Shown here: positions 19,071 through 30,288 of the stretch, in pieces
Position numbering within the stretch: position 1 is the stretch's first letter
Layout of the letters: each line of letters starts with the position of its first letter
NCBI GenBank assembly: GCA_963970005.1
Contig: CAXAMN010026384.1
Span: 348,854 to 412,853, forward strand
Source: Durusdinium trenchii
Lineage: Eukaryota > Sar > Dinophyceae > Suessiales > Symbiodiniaceae
Direction: 5' to 3'
DNA length: 64,000 nt
Notes under the pieces: model-generated
The model's database searches: none
What the model was told of the DNA's origin: nothing
The model's input: only the letters and a program-made list of their open reading frames with translations
Made by a program: the position numbers and the translations under genes

Positions 19071-21515
19071 TCACCTGAGCAACAAGCAATCTAGAATTCT
19101 ATAGCTGCGCAAGGTCTCAAGCAGCAAGAAGCTAGGCAGGCCCGCAGCTCCAAAGAAGTGATCAGGCATAGTCCCTGGCAAGGAGACATTTGAGGGTAGG
19201 CATTGATTGCGGAAACAATCTCGGCAGCAGCACTTCTTCATCTCAGCCAAGACTGCCCTTGCTTGAGCTTTCATGATGCGAGTCTCATTGACCTGCCAAA
19301 ATTTAAAATAGAAATGCATTATATAAGCTATTGCTCATCAAGCCTCCAACTGCACATCAGCCAGCTGCTTGTCGAAGGCGGCAGGGTCCGTGATGACAGC
19401 GACACTGCCAGGGCAATGTCTAATGTTTCATCGCTCAAGAAAACACATCACATCTTGGGTTTGCCTGTTGAAGCATTGCGTCAACTTCTGGACCTGATCT
19501 TTCAGATCATTGCAGAAGGCCTGAAAGTCCATTCGCTTTGGATCAAATTTGCACTGGGTGAAATCCAACAGCATCCCATTGATTGCGCCAATCTCCTTCT
19601 TCAGCTCGTTGCCTCAACAGACAAAACATAGCCTCACATATGCAAAGGAAAAAAGAAATGAGGTTGCCACGCAAAATGAGCTTCCTCTCCGGGAGGTCTT
19701 TCTTCTCAAGTTTCACGGCCAAATCAACTTCGGCCTTCGCCTTCGCTTTGACCTTGGCCTTGGCCTTGGCGGCCACACCAGCCGGCTTGGCCGGCGCAGC
19801 ACCTGGAAGGATTCGTGACAAACGGGAATGATTTTGATTGGGAAAAAAGAAGACAGCTACACGCAAAACCCTGCACCAGCACCTTCAATGCCAGTTGAAG
19901 CAGAGTCTCTCACGAACTTAAGCAAATCACCTGCAGCAGGAGACTGGTCAGCGTTCAGACCCACACCATGCAACTGGTCCAGGCGCCCTTCAAGACCTGT
20001 CAAGACCCCGATGGCATCTTGCGTGTTGATCTGAGCTTCGAGTTCTGCGGAGCGTTCCAAGCTTTCCTTATCGGTGCGGGTCCTCGAAGTCACGACCCAA
20101 TACCCCAGGTCGGCAACCGACGTTGGGCAATCCGCATCTGGGACAGCGTTGCCACGCCGCACCACAGCCTCGATCTTCGGCCTAGGTCAATGAGTCCGAG
20201 GCCGCAAAAGATTCACACAAAGCGGGCATCATTCGAGTTCACTTACAAAAAAATTCTGCTTACATACAGGCGAAGCACTCAGACATACCACGTTCCCGCA
20301 TCTGGGCTACGGTAAGCAGTTCCTGTCGGCACTCCCCCTCTTTCTTCTGACTGGCCACGACCTTGAGCTTGCACTCAATGGCATCAGGATCACCATTGTT
20401 GGCAACCCACTGGCGAAACAGAACGTCCTTCTTGCCACTGCTCCACAGCTTCTGCATTTCCGGGAACCTAGCAATCTTTTTGCCAGTTGCGAACCGTGAC
20501 AAGCGGGCATACTCTGCAGGGTGAGTCCTTGAGTTGACAGTGGCAGCATTGGAAGGTGCTTCACAGCCCTTAGGACCAGAAGAGTTGGGTAGTGCAGGAG
20601 CGACCTGTGCTGGTGACTGACCCCCCTCTGCCCCCTTAGGAGACTCCTCCACAAAAGTATCATCCACGTACAGTTCATCATCCACAAGCGCCTCCTCCTC
20701 ACTCAGGCCAAGCTGGTTGTCCGGGTCCTCTTCCGTATCCACATCAATTGGCGGACGGGTTGGAAAGACAAGGACGGTTTGTTTAGCTTGCCGAAGAGCA
20801 GTCATCTGAGCAGCGCTCCCAGGAATAGAATCATGGCTGTCTCCCCTGGCCAACCTGACATTTTAATTCAAAAACTACACATCGACTCGACGCGCACACA
20901 CACACAGACAAGCAAAACCAGCAACTAGGGGTGAAGCGTAGAAGGGGGAACCTGCTTGCTCACAAAACCGATCCCACGCTGCAAAGTCTCATTGGTCCTG
21001 GAAAGGCAAAGAAATCGAACCCTAATTGCCATAGAAAAAACCAAGGCCATGGCTGGGACCTAGTCATGTCTGGAGTAGCCCCAGCCTGTATTCACGAAAG
21101 ACCCTTTGACACATTGACCTAAAGAACAAGAGCCTGCCTCCAACTCAGAAGGTGCAGGCGCAGCGGGTGCAGCTGGTTCAGACGGACCGGGCTCAACTGG
21201 TTCAACTGGTTCAACAGGTTCCCGGCGGCTGCAAGTCTTGGGGGTCTTGGGAGCAGGGGGATCTGGTGGCGGAACATCCTCTGGCTTGTCCTCGACCTTC
21301 TTACGGGGAGCACGCTTGGCCTTGGCCTTGGGCTGTGCATCCTGCGCCTCAGTCTTTTCCTTGCGACGACGCTTCTGCTTGGGTTCCTCACTATCCACAC
21401 ACAAAGTCTCCAAAAGCGCCTTGCACTCAGGCACTGAAAGGCCACAGGCCTCTGACAACGCCTCTGGGGTGGGGGTCCCACCACCGCCTTTCAAGGCCTT
21501 CAGGGCTTCCTCCAT
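19071..21515 (-). CDS. Family Y Lys-rich protein, copy I (multi-exon)
   Basis: The gene starts at ATG 21515 (MEEALKALKGGGG). Exon 1 runs to about 21122 and is Pro/Glu/Lys-rich. Later exons join in frame: about 20854-20300; 20181-19877; 19802-19671; 19612-19447; 19404-19344; 19292-19071 (stop). Introns are 118 bases GC-AG (20299-20182), 74 GT-AG, 58 GT-AG, 42 GT-AG (least certain) and 51 GC-AG (19343-19293). The exon 1-2 junction was not resolved. Exon 2 holds an acidic stretch and YARLSRFATGKK...LWSSGKKDVLFRQWVANNGD. Exon 4 is Ala/Lys-rich. The later exons read LRNELKKEIGAINGML and VNETRIMKAQARAVLAEMKK. No enzyme motif is visible. The W-V-x-N-G-D block resembles 38781-40675. Function unknown. 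Confidence 0.6.
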
Positions 21516-22177
21516 GGCTTTAAAGCTTGTTTACACGCGCGTACACTTCTTGAGCTTCTATGCCCACCGAACAAGTCCCACAAAAAGCGTCGATGGTTTT
21601 TCGCGGTTTTTACGGTGTTTTTACGCGCTTTTACGGTGGTTTCGACGGTTCTTTTTTCCCCATCCAGTTCCAGCCAGTTTCCAGCTAGCGAACAGCTGTC
21701 AACAGCCAGCACCCCAAGAAGCCACAGGGAGCGAATCTGGATCTCCCTAGTGATGAATTTGCAATATATACATATGCTGAAGAAGCATTATGAACCCAAC
21801 CACTTGCAAGCAGCGCGCTGCAAAACCCCATGCCACCGGCCCATTGGCTCCAGCGTCTTAGACGCCAACAAATAGCGAACTGCTGCGTCCAAGCAGGCCT
21901 GGACATAAGGCATTGAAGCGCACAGGGAGGTAGAACTGGAACCAACAAAACGACATGGCCTCAGACCATTCACGTTCCCGAGAAAACTCAAGTTCCTGCG
22001 TCAGAGTCTGAATTGGCAAGCTCTTTATGTTTCCATCTTCACTAGCCTCAAAAAGTTCCAAGTCAGACTTGCCCTCATCCACGGGCTGTAGGCAAAGCGG
22101 TTTTGGCAACTCCTGCAAACCAGTTTTTTGTTGACAAAAACTTTCCTAAAAACATCCTGAACTGAACACTCTCAGGT
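21516..22177 (-). other. Possible minus-strand exons between Y and Z
   Basis: A minus-strand frame at 21858-22118 reads ELPKPLCLQPVDEGKSDLEL and SREREWSEAMSFCWFQ, which has coding-like composition and could be a 3' exon of the Z gene upstream. The remainder (21516-21857) shows no convincing exon, although AVRYLLASKTLEPMGRW is readable near 21880. Confidence 0.3.
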
Positions 22178-22792
22178 TCAGGCGGGCCAAGTTGGGCTCT
22201 CCCAAGCTCGCTTCAAGATCAGCGCTATGTGGACCCCAAAGCATTGGGCATACTCCCTAGGCACACGCACTAGGAAAGCACGGAATTCAGTGAAAGCCTT
22301 CCACCCCAAAAAAATTATGTCTAGTAGCTGGCTACTTTTCAAAGTAGCGCCAGCGCCGCTCCAGGAAACTTTTCCATCACTCTGACGTCGACGCTTTGTG
22401 GTGGGTTCACCTTGGAAGCAATCTTTGTCGCCTGGCTGTAGGTGGCCTGCGCAAGCCCAAATTTGTCTCAAGAACGTGTGGTCGTTCGAGAAGAGCCGTT
22501 GTCGTTTTGGAGAGAACTTGAAGAAGTGGTACAACCCGTGCCAAAGACCAGTGCTCCATACCTGCCCAAAAAAAAGAGAAAGAGGTTCTAGTTCAATCAG
22601 CTCTCTTGCCTCAATGTGGTTGCATAAGGCTTCAAAAGCAGGGTGTACATTCAGCGCTGTGCCATTCGGCTGTTCAAGAACAAAACGGCAGCCTAAGCAG
22701 GCAGCATAAAGGCACAGAAGCAAGCTCCGCCACGCTAAGAGATTACCAAGCCGAACTGAAGCGTAGCCAGCGTTGCCACTGGGGTAAAGCAT
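22178..22792 (-). CDS. Family Z (VEQP-type) protein fragment, copy I
   Basis: The frame reads GNLLAWRSLLLCLYAACLG and then RFVLEQPNGTALNVHPAF. After a probable intron it continues LWHGLYHFFKFSPKRQRLFSN and TTKRRRQSDGKVSWSGAG. This aligns without gaps over 38 residues with 41.9-42.8 kb (GNVMTARVMVLCALAAAT...WWVVEQPSSSIMEYHPTF), and both match a multicopy dinoflagellate family I recall without a name. The VEQP box after a hydrophobic helix is faintly like motif VI (ENV) of cytosine-5 methyltransferases, but the Pro-Cys box is not in this fragment. It is a partial gene; neither start nor stop is assured. Confidence 0.5.
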   Translation of the reverse strand: MLYPSGNAGYASVRLGNLLAWRSLLLCLYAACLGCRFVLEQPNGTALNVHPAFEALCNHIEARELIELEPLSLFFGQVWSTGLWHGLYHFFKFSPKRQRLFSNDHTFLRQIWACAGHLQPGDKDCFQGEPTTKRRRQSDGKVSWSGAGATLKSSQLLDIIFLGWKAFTEFRAFLVRVPREYAQCFGVHIALILKRAWESPTWPA

Positions 22793-23717
22793 GCTTCTCT
22801 GGTGAGTGCCTGATGACCTGACGCCAGGTCAGAGCAAGTCAAGAAGAAAGCAATTCAAATGCCAAGGCCCCAGCGGACGACAAAAACTCTGGCAAGGCAA
22901 GGCTACTATCAAGAGCCCTCCTTCTTTGAGGCGTCTGACTTCATTCATGGCAAGCCTGTCCAAAATGACAACGCGCGCCAACAAAATGCAAAGTTAGTTT
23001 CACTTGTAAGAGCTCCAACTTGGTTTCTGGCAAAAACCCAGCAGATTGGGAAATGTCATGAGACCCCCGTTCCAGGTCATAATCCAGGTCCAGACTGGTG
23101 CCCACATAGCCGGCCTGCAAAACAAAAATATTGAGAAGTATCCTTCCGTGGCTTGTGGAATTTGACATGCGTTTAACCTACTAGACAGCAAATTTGCTGC
23201 AAAATTAGTGTTATAGTTATAGCGTTATAGATATAGCAGAAATGCGTTTCCATTTGGGCCTCCCTCATGGCAAAGCTCAGCCAAGCTTTCCCGGCGTAGA
23301 TCTCGACAAAATCTCTGTCCTGACAAACAGCCAAAAAGTTTCAACACTCAATACAAAATATTCTTTCAATATCTGACCTTCTCATCAGGAATGCCAGAAT
23401 CGTGTGCTAGGAGAAGAGACAAAATGATCAGCCCCAGTGGGAGGCGCCATTGCAAGAATCTGAAGACTGACATACCCACAAAACCTAAACAACCCCGCGC
23501 GAGCTGCCAGCCATGAACTCACAGCAACAAGGCTAGTGATGTTGCAAACAGGGAACCAAATCTGCTTCCCAGCTTTTCCCAGCTCAAGCCAGCAACGGAT
23601 TTTTATTTTTCCACTCCAGCCCCAGTATCTGCCTCTAATCACAAGGGGTCACGTCCCTTGCTGAAACCCAATTGCAGTTGATGGTTTTTCCATCATGCGT
23701 TTACCCCCCAAAAAAAT
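22793..23717. other. No gene recognised
   Basis: About 900 bases with only short frames. An AT-rich GTTATAG-type short repeat occurs at about 23210-23240. It probably holds introns or spacer of the block I genes. Confidence 0.4.
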
Positions 23718-24741
23718 CTATGTGAACCTCCTCCTCTTCAACTCTTTGGCGTCCAAAGTGGAAAGGTAATCAGCGCGCTCATCAGAGAGCATCCAAAGTC
23801 GAAGCGACTCCTGGTAACCATGACCTTCCTTGCGTTTGTTTTGAACAAACTCAGATTTCTTGGCTTGGAACTGCTTTGGAGCGTACGCATTTGACGGCGG
23901 TGGATCCTGGGTCTTTGCACACTGCCTCGCCAATGGCCGAGCAACTGGACGAGTTCCAGCCTGCCTCACACTCTGGTTGTCTGGAACATCTGCTGTTTTC
24001 ACCTCTTCCTCTCCAGTCTCCCTCGTTCTAGTCTTTTTTGCTCCCTTTTTCTTTTTCTTGGGGGGCTCAGCGTCTCCAGAAACATCCATGCCATCTTGGG
24101 GGTCAACCTCATCTGGAATTGGCTGGAGAGCCGCAGGTGGTGGACACTGGTTCGCTGCCAATGCCTTCTCGACCTGGGCGGAGGAAGTGGCATGATCCCA
24201 TAGCAAATTGGAATCGAACAAACTAAGTGACAGGCATACACAGGCAGCAAGTACTTGTTGTCCCGGCGAATCTCCGTGGAAGAGGCGGATGTCAAAGAAT
24301 CTCCAGACTTCTTTTTGGAAATCGTGTTTTCCTTCTCCGCAAGCTTTGTTTCACCAACCCGTTTCTTTTCCAAGGCTTGTTTCAAAGCAGCTTCCAAACT
24401 CACCCAGTCAAACCCTGTTTCTTGCAAAGCTTGTACCGGATCGATGGCCGGTTTGTCAACAGGTTTCTTTTCAGAAGCCGCTCCAACAAGTTCCCAATAT
24501 TTTTCTTTTGCTTCCTTGATTTTTTGCTTTTGGCACCATGGCTGCTGGCCCAAAGCAGCCGTTTGAACCGTGAGGCAGCTTCCCTCAGACCATACGCCAT
24601 TTTGTCAGCCCATTTTTCCACAACCTCGAGACCTAAGCCTGTTGGTAGTTTGTGGTGCTCCATGAAAAACTTCAAGATGGCGCGACTTACAACCTCTTCG
24701 CTCAACCTGGACTCATCCGGCATGGAAATCAAAATGCCCAA
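23718..24741 (-). CDS. Lys-rich protein exons, block I (function unknown)
   Basis: Minus-strand frames chain across this region. From 24741 comes DESRLSEEVVSRAILKFFME and EKWADKMAYGLREAASRFKR. At about 24460 comes TGFDWVSLEAALKQALEKKR, then AEKENTISKKKSGDSLTSAS. From 24221 a Pro/Lys-rich segment (EPPKKKKKGAKKTR) leads into SEFVQNKRKEGHGYQESLRLWM and DERADYLSTLDAKELKRRR. Frame changes between segments fit introns, but I did not settle the junctions. The last segment resembles the short trimming or charged domains seen beside family Y. No catalytic motif is present. It could be the N-terminal part of another Y-like gene. Confidence 0.45.
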
Positions 24742-25451
24742 GATTGCCTGCCAGCAACCGAACAGCGTTGCTACAAAATACTACTCTAGAGAAAAAATTG
24801 CCTCCGTGTTCAACTCAATATCCTTGATCTGGCAAACCTGGTCCTTCTCGAAGAATTTGGGTGAGTAGGCCCGGACAAAGCTGAAGCCCGCCTGACCAAG
24901 CATAGTGTTTGAAGCTTACAGCCCAAAACTGCATCTAGGTAAACTTGCCCTGACACCGGCCTGCTTTAGATCAGGGAAATGCTTCTCCCATGCACAGCAA
25001 ATATCATCAACAAGGCTTGGATTCACATCCAATTGTTTCAGTCGGTTTTGCTCGCGATTTTCTTTCTTCATTGCTGCAGCACCCCAAGTTGAGACAAACC
25101 AAATGGCTCCGGGAAAACTGCTTGAACAAGTCATCAATGCAAAGCTCAACAGAAGTCCCAGGCGCAACCTAAAAGTGAAGCAGCTCCTGAAGGATGATTG
25201 TGAAAACTGCGGGGGCTCACTTCCAGTGGAGCGCCAGGGTTTCCATCGACGCCACTTGGGCATCGAATGAAGTCCTCCAGATCGCAGATATATAATGAAA
25301 AGAAATATAGTGACAGTGAAGCAGTCCTTCATGCCATATCCAAAACCTCAAAGGATAAAAGCTGGCGCAACGTTGAACGCAAAAGCTAAGTGACACATAC
25401 TGTATGGGAAAGCTCATGCGCAAAGCCAGGCTCTCCTTTTGATCTCACAGT
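24742..25451 (-). other. Probable exon and introns, block I
   Basis: A minus-strand frame at about 25090-24916 reads KKENREQNRLKQLDVNPSL and DICCAWEKHFPDLKQAGVRA, plausible coding for a short exon. The rest of the interval has no convincing frame. Confidence 0.35.
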
Positions 25452-26411
25452 CTAGTACGGCATCTTCTTCGGCTGCACGCGCTGCACACGGTTCTCCGTG
25501 TCCACGGTGTAGTATCTGCCTGCCCAAGAGAAGCAAATCCAATGTGATACCTGCATCTCAACATGTCCAGGCCTAACAAAAAAAAGGTCCGAGTTCTTTT
25601 TGCCCCAGATGCCTGCAAAGAACTGGTCTTGAGATTTTCTCCCATACATGACTTTTGCAACTTAGAAGTTCGCTTCTCAACCAGAATCTGCAAAAATCAT
25701 GGAATTTCCTGCCTCACCGGCGCGGCTGGTGGCATCGTTCCCCGAAGCTGAAGGCAAAGATGCTGGTGTTTGGTTAACCACAGGCAATGTTGGGGGCGGC
25801 GGCGGGCTCTGAAACTTTGGAATTACACGAGGAGGCGGTGGACACGGCGTCCACATTTCTTTTTCACAATGAGTAGGCTGCGGTGGTTTTGGTGGAACCC
25901 GCTGATGCTTGCAAACACTCGGGTAAGGCTTGGCAATCGCTCTTGCTGCCCGCGCCTCTTTCTTCAATGACGTGGGCCTGCAGCAAATGGGTGAATTTGA
26001 GGTACTTGGACAAAAACATGTTTCAAAATTGCAGGCTCTGTTTGGCCTTACAAGTGGACGGGTGACCAATGAAACAGCTGAGTCCGCCTTGGCAAACTCA
26101 ATTGCAATCAAAAGCATTTGCACAGTGGAAAGGTTAAACTGACTCTTGGCGCTGCGCTTTTGCCTGGCTTCCTTCTTGTCCTTCTGGGATTGCCTGCAAT
26201 TGTGCTCTGGAGGTGTGCCGCGTCAATTACAAAGCAAAACATTGCCTGTGAGTTCTCCATCAAGCCACTTAAAGGTAATGCTTTTGGCTTGACCAAAAAA
26301 TTGCTGCAATATGGCACCACCAAATTTGATGCTCCGTGCTGCCACACATACTGTATCGATCTGATTGCCAGCAAACTCACTCCAAGCGCCGTGCCACCTG
26401 TTGGCGTCCAC
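25452..26411 (-). CDS. Multi-exon minus-strand gene, block I (unknown)
   Basis: Exon-like frames run from 26411 to a stop at 25452. They read EFAGNQIDTVCVAARSIKF with SITFKWLDGELTGN (26411-26230), a middle part LIAIEFAKADSAVSLVTRPL and a Pro-rich stretch (RVPPKPPQPTHC, PPPPPRVIPKFQ) between 26123 and 25700, and a C-terminal exon YGRKSQDQFFAGIWGKK...YYTVDTENRVQRVQPKKM. Frame changes imply introns that I did not place. Nothing here identifies a family. It lies upstream of Z and Y in the same orientation, in the position that 43-46.7 kb occupies in block II. Confidence 0.4.
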
Positions 26412-26771
26412 GAGGCCCCTTACAAAAAACTATAGGCCTGCAAGAAAATGGCTGCGGATAAGGCCTGAGAGGAACCACCTGCATGTCATGTCAACTCGTG
26501 CATGTCAAGCGTGAATGTCAAGAGAAAAACAGCAAAACAGAACAAAACAACATAGAAATACACATAAACACTGGTAAAATGACAGGGTAACAGTGGTGCA
26601 GGCTGCAAAAGGTTCTATTGGGCCTTGGGTTTCAACATTTAGAGTCGTTTTACGGTTTTTAAGTTTTTCACAACCATAGCTACTACAAAATCCCATCCTG
26701 CATCAGGATCTTTTTTATAGTCGAAACGCATCTCCAGGAGCAGTCCGAAAAGGGCCATCCCTGCGGCGGTC
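26412..26771. other. No gene recognised
   Basis: 360 bases between the minus-strand block I genes and a plus-strand retroelement-like ORF. This may contain the right-hand border of block I. No terminal repeat was recognised. Confidence 0.35.
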
Positions 26772-27670
26772 GTGGACTGTATCAGGAGACGATCCGGAGC
26801 CAAAGGGGTCAGTCCAGAAGGTGTTGAAACAACACACCAAAGCCCCTCGCAAGGAGCGGACTGTGAAGTTGCGCCTGGTCGAACGCGAAGTCCAAGCCTC
26901 CCGAGTTACCGCAAAGGGAGAGTACATGGTGCAGAACAAGCACCGAGCTTGGATCGCGCCAAAGAAGCGACCGCGACCGGGATCGTCGGAGTCGCGGGTG
27001 AAAAAGGAGTTCATCGAGATCAAGCCCTCAAGGGGAGTCACGATGGTGAGCTTGACAGCTTCAGAAGCATCGGATGTAGGGGATATGGAGGAAGTACCGA
27101 GCGAAGCGCCGAAGAGCCGACTGTCATCGGGACTGACAGGAGCAGAACGGGTCACCAGCGAGACCATCATCAGGATTGGCACCACGCCGGAAGGAGAAGT
27201 TGTCGCAAAGAAGCAAGAGATCAAAGCTGGGACTGCTTTCTTTAAGAGAAAGTGAAGTTTACGTCCCAGGTCAGGTCACTGATGAGACCAGCCGACAACT
27301 CAGCTCTAAGCATGACCGATGCCAGTACTTCCGAATGGATGTCGGAGACAGCCCAGAACGAAGATCCGCCAGTCCTCGAGCTGACGGAGGAGAACCTGAA
27401 GAGATTGGACGAATCGGTCAAGCAGCGAAGATCGCCTTCGATCTTACCATCAAAGCCAAATCTCGGCCTGTCGGCCCGCAGCCGCCACCAGGGCCGCCGC
27501 CCGGGTGGCAACCACCGGCCAAGCAGCCACCTGTTGCGCCGCCAAAGCAGCCGCCAGTTCCACCGGCGACCAGCTTGGTGGTGGAGCCATATATACAGCC
27601 GGCGACGAAGGAAGTTGAAGATCTGACAGAGGTGCTGAAGGTGCTGAATGTGCACACGGTGCCCAACTGA
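26772..27670 (+). pseudogene. Plus-strand charged/Pro-rich ORF, retroelement-like
   Basis: From about 26821 the frame reads HTKAPRKERTVKLRLVEREV, a basic part with SRVTAKGEYMVQNKHRAWIA, then acidic residues up to a stop at 27255. Coding continues in another frame (TEENLKRLDESVK at about 27390) and, after one more shift near 27420, as KIAFDLTIKAKSRPVG followed by a Pro/Gln-rich run (QPPPGPPPGWQPPAKQPP) and VEDLTEVLKVLNVHTVPN before TGA at 27668. No catalytic motif was seen. Its composition matches the spacer ORF at 15.2-16.6 kb, and it may be another part of the same type of element. It converges on the reverse transcriptase that follows on the other strand. Confidence 0.35.
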
Positions 27671-27786
27671 TAGAGGGTCTCGTTGTGGTCGGGAATAATG
27701 GTGAAGTCGGATTAGACAGTGATTCAGGAAAGTAGGAGCTTGGGGTCATGGCAGGTGGTGAAGCCTCATCCGGATTTTGGATCATG

Positions 27787-29821
27787 TCAACCAAAAGACG
27801 AAGTGCCACAATGACGATGTTCAGCTGGGTCGCAATGGTGGAGACGAGATCCGAAGTGGTTGAAAGAGGCATGGGCGAGAAAGCGAAGTAGAACGGTAGA
27901 AAGTTGTATTTGAGCCGAGACGCTGGTGAAGGGAATGGAGTAATGAAGAGAGGGAGGAATGGAAAATAAAACAAAATAAAAACCAGAGAAAAAGGCAGTA
28001 AGTGAAAACGACAGCCACGGGGTGAGGACAGAGGATATTTTGATGCGAAAATCGGTCCGAGGTGCTGCATCCGGTGAGAAAGTGAGAAACCGACATTGTG
28101 TGTGCAAAGAAGATCTCGGTAGGTGAAATCGATGACGAAGTTGATGAAGAAGTGGTAGAAGTTGAGTCATGGTAAAGTCCTTGTCGAGGTATTGTTGAGT
28201 CAGGTCAATGAGTTGAGGAAAGATGAGGTCACGAGGTCGAGTCAAGCGGCAGATCAAAATGCCCCGAGTGAAGAAGCCGGCGAGAGCCATGTCCGGAGAG
28301 CCTGCAGTACGATTGCTGCGGATCAGTGTGAGATGAGGTGGTTGTCGAAAGGTAATAGTGCGTTGAGAGGTGGAAAGAACGAAACCAAGGAGAGTCTCAT
28401 CCGTGACATACTCCATCTCCAATGGTCTGCCGTAGAAGAAGGGTTGAGCGATGGCCTGGAAGGAGTCAGTATGTAGCATGTGTGTAGGCCCGAGGAAGAA
28501 AACGTTGTCAACGTAGCGTGCCCGAAGGGCCACGCCAGTAGCGTAGCGCCACGAGGAAGTGGGGAATGAACGTAGGAAACAGTATTCACGGAAAAGTGCG
28601 ACCGCGCTGCACAAAGCAGGGGCCAAAGGTGATCCCATAGAAGCTCCTTGACATTGTCGAAGCACGGTGAGGCCCACAGCAAAGTAGGAAGAGTCCAACA
28701 GGTGGGAAACCAAAGCTGGTAGATCAGATGGGGTGATAGGAGCGGGAAGCCTTGCGCCAACGACCACAAAAGATGCGTTGAAGGCGTTCTTGTTGGTGCT
28801 GAGCAACGCTGAGAATGGGGTCGTCCTGAAGATCCAAGCCTTGAAGAGCAGCCTAGCGTGCGATCAGGAACTCCACGGTGGAAATCATGCGGGGGTGTGT
28901 GACGAAATTGAAGAAGCCGGCAATGTCTTGTTGAAAGAGGACGAGGTCATCCGTGGGGTCGTAGTGTTGTAAGATCCTCCAAATGTGACGAAGGAGGGGT
29001 AGGACGTCAGAAAGTGCTGTCAGCTCAGGGAAAACGACTTGCAGAAGGCAGTAAATGGCGGAAGCTACCGTCTGGCTGAGTGGTGCACATACTGTCTGCG
29101 CGTAGGACACGATCGGCCGGGCTTTGCTCCAGTCTCGAGAATGTTTGGGAAGGATGTACGCAGAGGGAAGACGGCGATCCCAGTGGAGGCCCCATCGATA
29201 GCGTTGGAGAAGGTGAGGTGGCCAGATATCTCGTAGGCGAGTCCTGATCAGGTGAATACCATGGCGTAGTGGTTGGAAAACAGGTGTGGAAGTGGTAGGG
29301 GAAGGAATGAAGGTCTTGTGCAGGAGGTGGTCGTAGTGGCAGGGGCAGGAGAGGACTGCAGTATGTGGAAAACGATCACCAGGAAGCCTTTGGTGTAGCG
29401 GCGAAAGGTTCGGATTTCGAGTGAGGACCAGCCGTTCGGGTTGGTGGACTGTTGTTGAACATGGTGTTGCCACTCCTGTCGAAAAAAGTGTTGCCATTCG
29501 GGTGACGGAGTGGTTCAGGAAATCACGTTCCCCCGGCCAAACAGTGTCTTGCAGATTGGCTTCAGAGAGAAGTAGCCTGGGAAAAAGGTCTGAGGCAAAG
29601 CCGATGATGTGGTTCGAGTCAGGGTGACGACGGAAGTCAGGTCGAATCCGATGGCAAACGGAGCGAATGTCGGAGTCCAGTGGCGTAGAAATGTTCTGAA
29701 AGTGAAGAGGTAGTGCTCCAGCGTGTGCGACTTGACCTCGATGATCGGTGAAGCGGGTACTTGTAGTGGTGGAAAAAGGTGGGAGTGGAGTTGTAGAAAC
29801 TCTCGAAAATGTGGGCGACAA
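27787..29821 (-). pseudogene. Reverse transcriptase with YVDN active site
   Basis: Two long minus-strand frames make one enzyme. From 29821, after a Thr/Pro-rich N-terminus, come RT motifs: AYILPKHSRDWSKARPIVS (finger region) and VLFQQDIAGFFNFV (first catalytic Asp). A frameshift near 28810-28860 leads into the second frame, with QGASMGSPLAPALC (the QG..GSPL box) and ARYVDNVFFLG, where YVDN (28515-28504) stands at the normal YxDD position. The tail LEMEYVTDETLLGFVLST and AGFFTRGILICRL recalls the region after the active site in Penelope-like RTs. No RNase H, integrase or endonuclease was recognised. Coding decays before 27787. The element type is uncertain. Confidence 0.65.
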
Positions 29822-29944
29822 CGTTGTAGGAAACCGTGAGAGAGTTGCAATAAACGAAGAGTAGCGTGAGTGGGTGGGATCATCAGGTTCCGGAAACGGA
29901 AAATGGTAAGCAAGCTGATGCCGAAACGGCAGTCAAAGTAGCGG

Positions 29945-30120
29945 GAGCCACCGCCAAGCACTGCATCGTAATCCATGGACGCACGTCTTTCCTCAATGGC
30001 AATGGACAAAATGCTGATTTTGACAAAGAATGCTACACGGGCAAATGTTGCCTACAGCCGTGCCACGAACCTTACGATCCTCGCATGCCCGATTAACATG
30101 CACGCCGGCCCCAGAATTTG
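29945..30120 (+). pseudogene. Upf1-like helicase C-terminal remnant
   Basis: A short plus-strand reading with one frameshift near 30027 gives HCIVIHGRTSFL and then RANVAYSRATNLTILACPIN. The second piece fits motif VI of superfamily 1 (Upf1-type) helicases, where NVALSRA... is followed by an Ile/Leu-rich strand, and the first fits the preceding motif V strand. The remainder of a helicase is absent; the reverse transcriptase begins just upstream on the other strand. It may be the truncated start of LRR unit 0. Confidence 0.4.
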
Positions 30121-30288
30121 TCCTACCGGACAGTCGGCAGTTAGGACAATGGCGACTGCTCCACATCCAGGGCGGCGGTGTAGCGTAGGTTACTCCAAAA
30201 GGTATCAACCACAGTCGGTTGCTGAGCAGGACAGAAAGGCGCAAGCCTACAGTTTCGAAGCACTTCATAAAATCTACTTCTACGATGC

